The notes under the pieces: model-generated
What the model saw: only the letters and a program-made list of their open reading frames with translations
Database searches by the model: none
Told to the model about the DNA's origin: nothing
Shown here: one piece after another, positions 10,736-22,405 of the stretch
Position numbering within the stretch: the first letter of the stretch is position 1
Layout of the letters: each line of letters starts with the position of its first letter
Translations under genes and position numbers: made by a program
Assembly: GCA_026686845.1 (NCBI GenBank)
Contig: JAIVEN010000024.1
Coordinates: 10,527,501 to 10,591,500 of the forward strand
Direction: 5' to 3'
Length of the DNA: 64,000 nucleotides
Origin: Adenanthera pavonina
Taxonomy: Eukaryota > Streptophyta > Magnoliopsida > Fabales > Fabaceae

Positions 10736-10950
10736 GAATAAAAAAGTAGCTATTTTTATTTATATATTTTTAAATAATAATGTGACTAAATTAATAAAAA
10801 TTAATAAGAAAAGTATATTTTTGGAAAAATTATATTTAAAGATATTTTTAACTATTTTTATATTTTCTTATTAATTTTTAAAAATATTTTTTGAATATTT
10901 TTAAATTTTTTAAAATAAATAAAAATAAGCAATTCTTAAGACGTGGCATA
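10736..10950. mobile_element. AT-rich foldback (MITE-like) element
   Basis: The segment folds on itself over nearly its whole length. A 17-bp stretch at 10796-10812 (AAAAATTAATAAGAAAA) has its perfect reverse complement at 10863-10879, and the outer arms (GCTATTTTTATTTAT near 10749, GCTTATTTTTATTTATTTT on the other strand near 10935) pair with a few gaps. It has no coding capacity and follows the LINE tail directly. No clear TSD was found. Confidence 0.5.
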
Positions 10951-11547
10951 TCATCTCAATGGAGAAGCAGCGGATGGATATTACAAATGAGAGAAATGGA
11001 GTGCACATCACCAACTTTTTTTCTATTCCAGTACAATTAAATGATATTATATATATTTTTTAATATATAATGAGAAATATTTAAAAGTAGTAAGACTATT
11101 TGAAGGTATGAGTCTACATACAATGCTAATCGCAATGATAAGCATTGTTACTCATCACATATCTAGATCGTTCAAATTAAAATTGAGGTGAAAGTAAACA
11201 AAAATATTGTATATATATATATGTATATATAATTTGTTGTTGGTTCTTCTACCTAGTTATGTTTCTATCCCATTTCCTCTCCATACGTCTTAATGAGAAC
11301 TTCCATTTAAATGCTCACTTTTTTTATTCACTTGCTTAAAAATTGAAATAAGATGTCTAGTTGCACAAATTTTATTATATAATACACCATTTAGTTTAAA
11401 ATATAAGTTATATTTATCTACCTAACACACACCAAGGAGATAATAATTCTTTCAAAAATTTTTATAACTTTCCAAAATTATCCTCATTTTTTTTTGCAAC
11501 AAAACTAAAACATTCATTCATAAAACATAAGGACATCATAGATCATA
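10951..11547. other. AT-rich spacer, nothing recognised
   Basis: Contains a short TA run near 11210-11230 and no reading frame or structure I can assign. Confidence 0.5.
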
Positions 11548-12246
11548 GTTTCTATAACACCTAGACTTTAGGCTCTATTTCCATGTATTTGACCTTACTT
11601 AAGTCCATTAATGCCCAATTAAAAGCTTTAATCAAATAAAAAATTGAAAACAGAATTTTCAAAGTCATGGTACCATTCATATGGTAATTTTCCATGTTAC
11701 CAACCGAACTTTGAAAATTCAAAACTAATTCCACAAAAATCGTACTAAAAACATTGTCTACATGAGAAAAATATGAAACAGAGTATTGATTGCGTCAATT
11801 GGTTTAGTTTAGTCCACGAAAAATACTGTAGATTTGGTCATTTTCCAATTTTCCTGATTTCTTGCACTAAATTTTAAAAATCATATAACATTTTGTAGAC
11901 ATCTGAACTAAGTTCTCTTTAGACTATTTTAAAGATCTTTTTGTCTAGTTTCCATCCATATATAACACTCATATATTAAACATAAAAACGTGTCAAAAGA
12001 GAATAAGGTTCACCAACTGAAGGTTAGAATAACCATTTACATCCGATGTCATTGCAAGTTAAAGGTCATAACTTATTTACATGACCATATCTTGACCTCA
12101 TATCATACTATACACTACCTAAGACCTAAAGGAACATGTTTACATGAAGATATAGATTTAAGGCAACCCATATGATTTTACACAATAGCTCATAATAAAG
12201 GATCATTTGGAGCAATAAAAGTTTAATCATCAATCTTTCTCTCCTT

Positions 12247-13901
12247 TGTTGAATCTAGAGTTTTGATGATTCCAAACCAACATTCAAGAGTTTGGAATGA
12301 AGATATCAAAGGAGCTCAAAGTATTTCAAGTGAAGAAAATTCTGAGTATTCCGTGCAAGATTTGTTGTAGGATCACTAGTTATGTTTAAGTATGGGTAAA
12401 AGACTTTGATTTGATGACAAGATATTTTAAAAACTTGATTTTATGAAATACTTGAAAAATACCCAGCAACAGACGAAGTTTGAAAAGTTTACATTGAACT
12501 GTCATGTTGGAAATTCGAACTTTGGCTTTGGAAATTCGAATTTCGAGTTAAACCTGAATAAGTCTGAAGAGATGCCTCTCTGACAGACGAATTTTGATTT
12601 TCCAAAATTCGAATTTTCATAAGTGTCTGAAAGAAGCTGTTGAGCAACAGACGAACTTTGGGTCTTGAACATTCGAATTTCAGACAAATGGAATTTGTGA
12701 AAACTGAAGAAATTCGTCTGAAACAATGTTAAAGTTCATCTGAAATCAAGATTGTATTGAGTTTCAAAACTGCTCACTGACAGACGAACTTTGAACATGG
12801 AAATTCGAATTTCAGAAGCTAAAGTTTTGAGTCTGTTGAAATGACATAATGACATACGAAGGACAGTGTTTACAAATTCGAATGTTGAAGTAAGTCTGAA
12901 AAGAGGTCTCTCTGACAGACGAACTTCACTCTTTGAAAATTCGAATTTTGAAGTAAATGAACTACTGTGCCTTTTAAGCCTGCTGCGGACAGACGAATTT
13001 TGAGGTACCAAAATTTGAATTTCGAGGGCACTGTAGCAAATTGAAAATACTGTTCATACTTAACAGAAAAACTTTCTTCTTGAAAATTCATATGTCACAA
13101 CATGAAAACATTTTCTAAGTTTCAAAATTCGAATTTCACTTCATGAACAGACGAACTTCAGTACTTCAACGTTGGAAGCTTTAACCTTCGGTTCCTTCAA
13201 AATTTGTCTGTTGACCAACCGAAATTCAAATTTCAGTATGTCAGAAGCATTAAATGTGGTTGGTTAACGGATAGTTTTTCAGAGTAACCGTTGGATAACT
13301 TCCCCAACGGATAGATTTTGTCTCTAACGAATAGTTGGGACCTAAATCTATAAATACAACATCATTTGAAGTTGTGGGTAACGAATCAAACTTTGTATAT
13401 ACTGAAATTCTGTCAAATTTTCTACTCAAAGACTTTTACCCTCTTACTTCAATACTTGTACATTAACTTTCATATTCACTCTATTCAAGAGAGTTTCATC
13501 TTTGTAAACAATCTAATCTTCATCTGAGAGATAGATTTACTTGTGAGGGGATATCACAAGGGATTGTAAAGCACTTTGTGAAAGTGCAGAAAGTGATTGA
13601 GTGAGCTCTAGAAAACAGAGCACTGACGTTGTACTTTGACACTTGCAAGAAGCCAATTTAATTCTTGCTGAATAGTGAAAAATCTCAAGTGGTGTCTTGG
13701 GGACTGGACGTAGGTCAAGTGGAGGACCGAACCAGGATAAATATCAGAGTTTTTCTTCTCTCTATCACTACTCTTTTATCTTACTGTGTTATACTCTATT
13801 TTTCTGTCATACCTTGCTTTCTTCACTGCTTTCACTTTGTGCAGAAAATTTTCAAACTTCTCAATTCACCTCCCCTCTTGGGAAGTCAGCCTAACTAACA
13901 A
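12247..13901 (+). repeat. 5' LTR of the complete copia element
   Basis: Starts TGTTGAATC and ends CTAACTAACA. U3 holds about ten copies of CAGACGAA-type and about eight of AATTCGAA-type motifs between 12469 and 13235, then three AACGGATAG-like repeats (13266, 13303, 13327), then a TATA box. R/U5 includes CACAAGGGATTGTAAAGCAC near 13555. Short frames on either strand here are chance products. Confidence 0.95.
13348..13357 (+). promoter_or_regulatory. LTR TATA box
   Basis: CTATAAATAC lies about 1.1 kb into the LTR, and the same string occurs at 23507-23516 in the 3' LTR. A related CTATATATAG sits at the matching place of the minus-strand LTR at 56337-57953. Transcription of the element would start roughly 30 bp downstream. 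Confidence 0.7.
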
Positions 13902-13903
13902 GT

Positions 13904-13915
13904 GGTATCAGAGCC
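13904..13915 (+). other. Primer binding site (initiator Met-tRNA)
   Basis: TGGTATCAGAGC, two bases after the LTR end: the standard copia priming site for minus-strand DNA synthesis. Confidence 0.95.
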
Positions 13916-13955
13916 CGGATTCCCATTCAAAGGATCTCACAGTCCGGGAATTACA

Positions 13956-15754
13956 ATGGCTGGCTTTGGAGAAAGCATATTACCAGAAGGGAACAATACA
14001 AACAGACCACCTAGCTTCAGTGGAGAGCATTATGGTTACTGGAAGATGAGAATGCAAATCTATCTCCAGTCAATCGATCTGGACATCTGGTCAATCATTC
14101 AGAAAGAAGACTTTGTCCCAATGGCTTTAGAAGATGATGGAAAGTACAAAGAAAAGCCAGAAGCTGAATGGAATGAAAAAGACAGAAAGAGAGTCTTACT
14201 GAACTTCAAGGCAAAAAATTGTCTAGTCAGTGCCTTGAATCAAGACGAATTCTACAGAATCTCACAATGCTCCACTGCAAAGGAAATGTGGGACACCCTG
14301 CAGATTGCTTATGAAGGAACAAATGGAGTAGGGAAAATAAATTGAATACCTGTATTGGAGAATATGAAAGCTTCAGAATGGCTGAAGGAGAAACTGTAAA
14401 GGGGCTGCAAAAGAGATTCACTCTCATTGTGAATCAACTGAAGAGTCTGGGAAAGGAATACACTCAAACAGAGAAAGTAAGAAAGATTCTCAGAGCTCTC
14501 CCTCTGGAATGACAACCCAAAGTAACAGCAATAGAGGAAGCCAGAGGAGAATCAGTGGCCTCTGTCACAGCTCTATTCGGCAGCCTTGAGGAGTATGAAG
14601 GAAAACTCAAAGCTCTCAAGGAAGCTGGACAAGACAGAAAGAAGAAAGGCCTTGCTCTCAAAGGTGCTGAAGAAAAGGAAGAAGAATCTGACGATGGAGA
14701 GGAGCTAGATGAAGAAACTCTGGCTATGATGGTCAAAAAATTTGGAAGATTCTACAGCAAGAAGAGAAACAAGAAAATCTTCAAGAAAGAAGCTGCTGGA
14801 GATAGCAAGAGGGAACAAAAAGAGCCTGTTACTTGATATGAGTGCAAAAAGCAAGGACATATCAAATGGGATTGTCCACAGTTCCTGAAGAAGCAAGAGA
14901 AAGAAAAGAAAGCTGCAGACAAAGGCAAGAAGAAAAAAGCTTACATCTCATCAATATGGGGCAACAACTCAGACGAAGAAGATGATGATGAAGATGAAAT
15001 TGCCAACATCTGTCTCATGGCACTTGCCTCTGAAGAAGCTGAAATTCCATGCAGCAGTGACCAAGAGAATGAGGTATATGAATCTGAACCTTCCTATTCC
15101 GAATTACTGGATGCATTTCATGAGCTGCATGATGAGTTTGTTAAAGTTGCTAAAGAACTGAAGCAAGTAAAGAAAAAGATTAACAAACTAGAATCCCGAC
15201 ATAATATCTCTAAAATTGTTTCTCTACCTGTTGCTGAATCTGTTTGCTGTAAAACATGCATTGAACTGAAGCAAACTAATGAATATCTAGTAAAAAGCAT
15301 GTCCAGGCTTACTAGGGGTAAAGATATGTTGTTTGCTTTAATGGGGAGCCAAAGAATATCACAAGGGAAAGCTGGACTTGGCTATGATCCATGTGCTGTT
15401 AAAGAAAAGATTAGAAAAAAGAATCAGAATGTATACATGAGACATTTCGTGCATGCTGATGGAAATAGAAAGAAAGATCATATGTCACATCAGATTGAAT
15501 CATATAATCAACCAAAGCATGCAAAACAAAAATATTATCTGCATTGTTTTCTTCCTGCTTCTCAATCCAGCAGTTCCTTTACCACCTGTCATTTCTGTAA
15601 CAAAAAGGGACATATTTCCAGCTCTTGTACTATAAAGAAAAATGGACTTGACAGGAAGGTTAAATGGGTTCCCAAAGGTACATCTGTATCTAGGGAAAAC
15701 ACCACTGACAGAAAAGGACCCAAGCAGATTTGGGTACCTAAGAAGAAAACTTGA
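13956..15754 (+). pseudogene. copia gag (capsid/nucleocapsid), broken
   Basis: Starts at ATG 13956 (MAGFGESILPEG), followed by the UBN2/gag-like PPSFSGEHYGYWKMRM segment. A frameshift near 14340 puts the stop 14343-14345 in frame. In the shifted frame, TGA at 14510-14512 follows RALPLE and TGA at 14834-14836 sits exactly where the first Cys of the CCHC zinc knuckle (x-YECKKQGHIKWDC) belongs. Then come an acidic stretch, a coiled-coil-like region (AKELKQVKKKINKLES) and a second intact knuckle CHFCNKKGHISSSC near 15588, ending WVPKKKT at TGA 15752-15754. The product would form the virus-like particle and bind RNA. The long coiled-coil C-terminal extension is typical of Sireviruses. Confidence 0.9.
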
Positions 15755-18700
15755 ACTTTGTTTTGCAGGTCTGTCTCAAAGCTAAAAGGAACAACAAATG
15801 GTACATGGATAGTGCCTGCTCAAGTCACATGACTGGTGACAAGGAGAAGTTCATCACCCTTAGAGACAAGAAAGGAGGAAAGGTGACCTTTGGAGGTGAT
15901 CAGTATGGCAGAATAGTTGGCATTGGCATTGTGGGCAAAAATCTTGAAACATCCATTGAAGAGGTGCTGTTTGTGATAGGCCTCAACCACAATCTTCTGA
16001 GTGTGAGCCAAACATGTGACAAAGGAAATTGGGTGCTGTTTGACTCAAAGTTTTGCCTGGTTATCAGAAAAAGCAATCACAAAGTAATCCTCAAAGCTCA
16101 AAGGGATGGTAACTGCTATACTATTGATCTTGATAAACTTCCTCCCTTAGATTCTGTTTGTCTAATTAGTTAGGATAATGATAGTTGGTTGTGGCATAGA
16201 AGATTAGCTCATGTTAACATGAATCAGCTTTCAAAATTAGTTAAAAATGAGCTAGTTACTGGCCTGCCAAAAATTGCTTTTGAAAAAGATAAAGAATGTG
16301 ATGCATGCTTAAGAGGAAAGCAAACTAAATCTTCTTTTAAACCTAAAAATGTAGTCACCACAACTAGACCACTAGAACTACTACATATGGATTTAATTGG
16401 TCCATCTAGGGTAAAAAGCATTGGTGGTAATCTGTATGTGCTTGTAATTGTGGATGATTACTCTAGATTTACATGGACATTATTTCTTTCCTCTAAAAGT
16501 GATACCTTTGATGCATTTATAACCTTAGCTAAGAAAGTCCAAAATGAGAAAGGTATTTCCATTGTGTCTATCAGGTCAGATCATGGAGGAGAGTTTGAAA
16601 ACTCATACTTTCTGGAGTACTACAATGAGCATGGAATTGATCACAACTTCTCAGCTCCAAGAACTCCTCAACAGAATGGAGTAGTAGAAAGGAAGAACAG
16701 AATCATTGGAGAGATGGCTAGAGCTATGCTGAATGAAAAGGAGCTATCTCAAGTGTTTTGGGCTGATGCAGTAAATACAGCAAGCTACATCATAAACAGA
16801 GCCTACATCAGACTAATCCTTGGAAAGACTCCATACGAGCTGTACAAGGGAAGAAAGCCAAATCTGTCACATCTCCATGTGTTCAGGTGCAAATGCTTCA
16901 TTCACAACAATGGGAAAGAAAATCTGGGTAAGTTTGATCCCAAATCCGATGAAGGTATATTTCTGGGCTATTCTAGTAGAAGTAAAGCATATAGAGTTTT
17001 TAATAAAAGGTCTAATTTAGTAGAGGAATCTGTGCATATAGTGTTTATTGAAAATGAAACTGCTTCTAAACATGTTACTGATGAGGATGATCTTGTTTCA
17101 AATCTTAAAAAGTTAGATATCTCTAATGAAGATATAATTAAGCCTCCAAAAATATCTGAATCTATTAATACAGAGGAAGATATTCAGGAGAAAGATTTTG
17201 AAGAAGAAAATGAACAAATATTTCAAGAACTCCCTAGAGCTTGGAAATATCAAAGGAATCATCATGTTGATCAAGTGATAGGGAATGTTCAAGAAAAAGT
17301 TAGAACCAGAAAACAATTAAGGGATCAAATGATTAATTGTGCTTTCATATCACAAATTGAACCTAAATGTAGTGAGGAAGCCTTAACTGATGAGTACTGG
17401 ATTCTAGCTATGCAGGATGAATTAAATCAATTTGAAAGAAATCAAGTCTGGGATTTAGTGCTAAGACCCAAAAATCATCCTGTCATAGGTACCAAATGGG
17501 TTTCTAGAAATAAACTTGATGAATCATGATCAATCATCAGAAACAAAGCTAGACTGGTTGCTAAAGGTTATAATCAAGAAGAGGGCATTGATTTTGAGGA
17601 AACCTTTGCTCTAGTAGCTAGATTAGAAGCAATTAGAATTCTATTAGCATATGCAATGAAAAATATTTTGTTATATCACATGGATGTAAAGAATTCTTTT
17701 TTGAATGGATATATCATGGAAGAAGTTTATGTAGATCAACCTCCAGGTTTTGAGGATTCTACAAAACCAAACCATGTGTATAAACTAAATAAAGCTCTTT
17801 ACGGTTTGAAGCAAGCCCCTAGAACGTGGTATGAAAGATTAAGTAATTTTCTAACTGAAAATGGGTTTAACAGAGGAAAAGTAGATACAACTTTATTTAC
17901 TAAGAAAGAAAATAAAGATTTACTCATTATTCAAATCTATGTTGATGATATTATATTTGGTGCTACTAATGAATCTCTTTGCAAGAATTTTTCTAAGTTA
18001 ATGCAGGGGGAATTCAAAATGTCTATGATAGGTGAACTCAACTTCTTCCTTGGACTGCAAATCAGACAGAGCAATGATGGTATCTTCCTCAATCAATCCA
18101 AGTATCTGAAGGAATTGCTGAAGAAGTTTGGAATGGAAAATGCCAAGCCAATGGGGACACCTATGGCTACTGCAACCAAACTGGACATGGATGAGAAAGG
18201 AAAATTGTTTGACATAACTTAGTATAGGAGAATGATTGGATCCCTGCTGTACTTAACTGCCAGCAGACCTGACATTATGTTTAGTGTCTGTATGTGTGCA
18301 AGGTTCCAATGATGTCCCAAAGAAGCCCATGCTACTGCAGTGAAGAGAATCTTCAGATATCTTATTGGAACATCACAGATGGGTCTTTGGTATCCAAAGG
18401 GCAATGGAGAAGATCTCAAAGGATACACTTATGCTGATTTTGCAAGATCCAAAACTGACAGAAAAAGCACAAGTGGAACTTGTCAGTTTCTTGGAGGATT
18501 CTTGGTTTCATGGTTTAGCAAAAAGCAAAACAGTGTGGCCCTATCCACGGCAGAAGCTGAGTATGTTGCAGCTGGAAGCTGTTGTGCCCAAATCATCTGG
18601 ATGAAACAACAACTGGAAGATCTTGAGGTTGAGTTGAAAGAAATACCAATCATGTGTGATAATCAAAGTGCCATCAATATCACAAAGAATCCTGTCATGC

Positions 18701-18888
18701 ACTCAAGGACAAAACATATTGAAGTTAGGCACCACTTCATAAGGGATCATGTTTTGAAAGGAGAAATCAGACTAGAGTACATCCCAACTGAAGATCAAGT
18801 TGCAGATATCCTGACAAAGCCTCTGTCAGAAGATAGACATTGCAAAATAAGAAGAGAATTGGGCATGGTAAATCCCAATGAACTGTAA
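15751..18888 (+). pseudogene. copia pol (protease, integrase, RT, RNase H), broken
   Basis: One reading frame, -1 relative to gag, overlapping its end. Domains: protease with WYMDSACSSHMTGD (15802 on); integrase with the HHCC finger (WHRRLAHVN...CDACLRGK, from 16189) and DDE residues in HMDLIGP, RSDHGGEFE and NGVVERKNR; reverse transcriptase with the YVDDIIFG catalytic box near 17940; RNase H with YADFA and ALSTAEAEYV; ending NPNEL at TAA 18886-18888. Four in-frame stops break it: TAG 16171-16173 between PR and INT, TGA 17527-17529, TAG 18220-18222 and TGA 18310-18312 in or after RT. The sister copy at 5047-9045 has sense codons at the last two positions, so those two are private to this copy. 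Confidence 0.95.
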
Positions 18889-19787
18889 GTAAATCCGTAT
18901 ATAATTCTGTTTTTAATTTTTTGAACATTGAATTAGTTCTAACTTTAGCATCGGAGAGTGTTTAATTTAAGTTGCAGGTACTCCTCATGAGATTCATTAG
19001 CAATAAATCTGAAAAATGGAGCACACTGGAAAGGAACAATCAAAGAGTGAAGTAAAGGGCAAAAATTCTGAGTTTCTGAATCCAATCTGTAAGTTTTTAA
19101 AGTTGAAACTCGTATATTGATTATGTGTTAGACGAATTTCTGTGAAAAATTGAGTTTCTGAGGAAGTCAGCATGGTCAACATTCGAATATTGGATACCCA
19201 ACAGACGAACTTCGGCCTGTTGTTAGAAAGAACAGTTCTCGGTGATGCCTCAAAATTCGTCTATTGATCCTTCAAAATTCGAATTTTCAAGAACAAAATT
19301 TCAAAGTCATGACTGTTCAACATGATGATTATACTAATGATTATCTCTTAACATACGAATGTTGGATAACTTTCACAAAGTAGAGAAATTTGAATTTCTG
19401 ACTTAAAATTCGTCTGTTGAAACATGCTCCTCAATGTTGAAACTTTGAAAGATGAAGTTTTGTTTGCTTAATTCGTCTGTTGTTTGGTAGTTTGTTTGCT
19501 GCTTGTTGTTTGCTCATGAAAATTTGAACTTTATTGGAACAAAGTTCGTCTGTTCATCTTGTGTTATTTTATCTAAGCCTCTGTCAGACGAACTTTCAGA
19601 AGAAAATTCATCTGTCAGTAAGCTTTGCTGAACGGTTTAACTTGTAACTACCTGAAGTTCAAATTTTGACCCTTCAAAATTCGTCTGTCAGATGGTTACA
19701 TACGTTAAAGCTGACGATTTTCATTCGAACAGACGTAACCCTACTCCTATTCTCTCTGAGTCTGTTCTAATTCTCCAATCAATGCTC
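18889..19787 (+). other. Spacer between pol and the extra ORF, with LTR-like motif array
   Basis: No reading frame spans this stretch. From about 19130 to 19710 it is dense in CAGACGAA/TTCGTCTG and AATTCGAA motifs, the same words that fill U3 of the LTRs. The extra ORF begins about 180 bp after the array. A role as an internal promoter or RNA element is only a guess. Confidence 0.7.
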
Positions 19788-19887
19788 TTCAATTTTGACC
19801 AAAAACCGTCATTTCCCACCGATTAAACTTCCTTTCGCATCCTTTAAACCTATTCCTTGCCCCATTCTGCAACATTCATCCGTGAAA

Positions 19888-22077
19888 ATGGCAAGAGTTA
19901 AGAATCCAGAAGCTGGCAAAGGAGAGGCTCGGCCAAAACGTTCAGTTAAATCCCAATATGCAATGAAGGAAGGAGAAAAACCAAAGAGAAAGGCTGAATC
20001 CAACAAGGGAACTCCTTCTAAACGCCAGAAACCTACACCCAAGGGAGAATCAAAGAAGGCTGGACCCTCTTCCTCAAAGATAGCAGAACCTTCGGTCCCT
20101 GTTCCTATTACTGCTGAACCTGTTGCTTCCACTTCATCCTCAGGTACTGAATCTGGGGAATATGAGCTTACCACACAGCCATTATGGAGCACTCCACAGA
20201 TTCAAGAGGAATACTCCACCAAGTTTGCCAACAAAAAGGTAATCAAGCCACATTGTGTAAACTTGGAAGATTTCTTGGTCTCCAATAATTTTGATGCTGG
20301 TATATGGATGATGAGATACAAGAATCTTTTGGAAGTATTAGAGAGATATGATGATGAGGTAGTGAAGTCTTGGTATGCTTCCCCAATGTACAATAGCAAG
20401 AAGAAGAAGTGGGCAATCAATCTGAGATCTAGGACCATCTGGCTTATTGATGAGACATTTAATGAGGTATTGGAGATCCCAGGGCAAGATGGACTCAAGA
20501 TTGACATCACTGCCTCTGGATACATGGATGAGGCAGAAACTGCTAATGAAGATGGTGGTCCCTTTCTAAACTACAACGAGAGCACAATTCTGAGCACATT
20601 GTTCAGAAGAAAGGAAAATTGGCCATCAATAAACATGTTGAAGCCCACAGACCTCAGTGTTCAAGTGAGGATCCTGCACTACATAGTGTCCAGGATCATA
20701 TTCAACAAAGGAGGCAGCTTCAATCTGATAACAAGGGCAGAGGCACATGTCATGGCAGCAATCATGCGTGGAAAGCTGATTAACATGGGTCACATCATAC
20801 TCCAACGCATGATCAAAGCAAGAGATCAGAGGAAGGACTCCACACTCCCCTATGCTGCTATCATTTCCAGAATTCTGCAGTATGCCAGAATTCAGCATCT
20901 TGAGAAGGGGAAGGGGAAGCCCACTGAAATCTTCAAGGAGGAAGAACTGCAAAGAATGAGTATTGAAAAGGATAAAGGAAGATGGGTTGGAAAGGGAGCA
21001 GGAAGAAATGAGGATCTATTCTTTGTTGAAGGTGCCTCCCTACAGCAAGAGGGTACTTCTGAGGCTCCTGCCAGACCTACTCCTCAGCCCTCTGTGCCTA
21101 TTCCATCTCCATTCAAGCCCACTCACATTTCATCCACTCCCTCCTCTCGTGCCAAGCCAACCAAGATCACTGAGTTATATGACAGCCTGTCTACACTCAT
21201 CCTTAGCATCAGAGATGAGCAAAATGCCAAGTTTGCTTATCTGCAAGATCAGATACATCAATTGGAAAAGAATATGAAAGTGGTTGCTGATGCTTATGAA
21301 GAAATTTGAAGTGCAATCCCTACCACATCAGCTCCACCTCAGCCAGGGTTCTCTGTGCCTGTCCAATCTCCAACCCCTGAGCCTCCAAGCCCCTTCGAGC
21401 TAGCCTCCATTGACCATGATGATGATATAGATAGGGATGAGCCTGCTAGTACAATGAGGACACCAAGTCTTGGTCCACCCTTGGACTATGGTTTGGAAAA
21501 AGAAGGACTTCAAGAAACAAGCCCTCATGAGCCTATGCAAGAAGATGCTCAGGATTCAATTCTTTCCATTCAAGAATCTGAGCAAGTTGAAAGACTGGTG
21601 GCAGCCATTTCCACCTCTTCCATGCAGGAGGGTGCCAGCGATACAGAGAAAAGCATTATGCCTGTTGTTGATTATGAAGCTATTGCTCACAATGCTCTGC
21701 TGCAAGCTCAGAGGAGAAGGCTTGAAGAAATGTTTCGTCCTGATAAACCAGCTCCTCCTTCTCTCGCTGCTTATGGACTCTCAGAGGAACAAAGAGCTCA
21801 GTTGGCTCTTTCCAGGCAGGCAATGCAGGAGTTGCTTGAGGTCTCTAATGATGATGAAGAACCAAGTCCTGAGCCTCCTGCACCAGTTGAACTAGAAATC
21901 CCATTTGCTCCTGTGCCTCTCAGAGCTATTCCAGTCTCTCATATCCCTCCTCCAGTTGATTTTGTTGGCCTTCCTGATGATGCCAAAAAGGGGGAGAAGA
22001 AGAAGCAAACTGGAAAATCTACTGCTGAGCCATCTGGGAAGACGTACAGCAAGAAGACCAAGCCAAAGAAGAAGTGA
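19888..22077 (+). pseudogene. Extra Sirevirus-type ORF downstream of pol (single internal stop)
   Basis: ATG 19888 (MARVKNPEAG) is preferred over the upstream in-frame ATG 19795, as it opens the basic N-terminus. 729 codons, interrupted once by TGA 21307-21309 (codon 474). Residues 1-90 are Lys/Pro/Ser-rich; about 97-380 form a globular region that resembles the 'putative plant transposon protein' domain found in extra ORFs of plant retroelements (FEVLEIPGQDG, VRILHYIVSRI, MRGKLINMGHII); about 430-473 look like a coiled coil; the rest is acidic and Pro-rich and ends in a Lys-rich tail. No signal peptide or membrane segment is apparent, so 'envelope-like', the name often used at this position, is not supported. 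Function unknown. Confidence 0.75.
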
Positions 22078-22405
22078 TGGAAGGACTGTTTAGAACTTAG
22101 GCTTGAATCCTCTTGTTGTGCTGTCTATTTTGATTTGCTGTTTTGATATTTTGTATTCTGTATTTAATTTGTATATTTGAATGAACACTGCTTAAATCCT
22201 GTCTCTATAAAGCAACGTTTGTTTAAATGAATGAATTCCTTGATTGCAATGATTTGCACTTATCACTTCTTGAATCTCTTCACTGATTTGCTATATATGA
22301 TATCTTTTGAAATGAAATGCATATGTTGAGGGGGAGCTTGCTAAAGCAAACCCAAGTATTAATCCAGTTTGAAAGTTGTTTTGTCATCATCAAAAAGGGA
22401 GAGAA
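22078..22405 (+). other. 3' untranslated region with polypurine tracts
   Basis: The tract at 22392-22405 (AAAAAGGGAGAGAA) immediately precedes the 3' LTR and should prime plus-strand DNA. A second G-rich purine run, GAGGGGGAG at 22328-22336, lies upstream; multiple tracts here are a described Sirevirus feature. No gene. Confidence 0.85.

Noticed and set aside
12502..13091. Minus-strand open frames in the copia LTR (and again at 22661-23250)
   Set aside because: They arise from repeated non-coding motifs of U3, occur in both LTRs and have no domain.
20626..20952. Minus-strand frame of 108 codons inside the extra copia ORF
   Set aside because: Antisense to a well-supported reading frame; no start context or domain.
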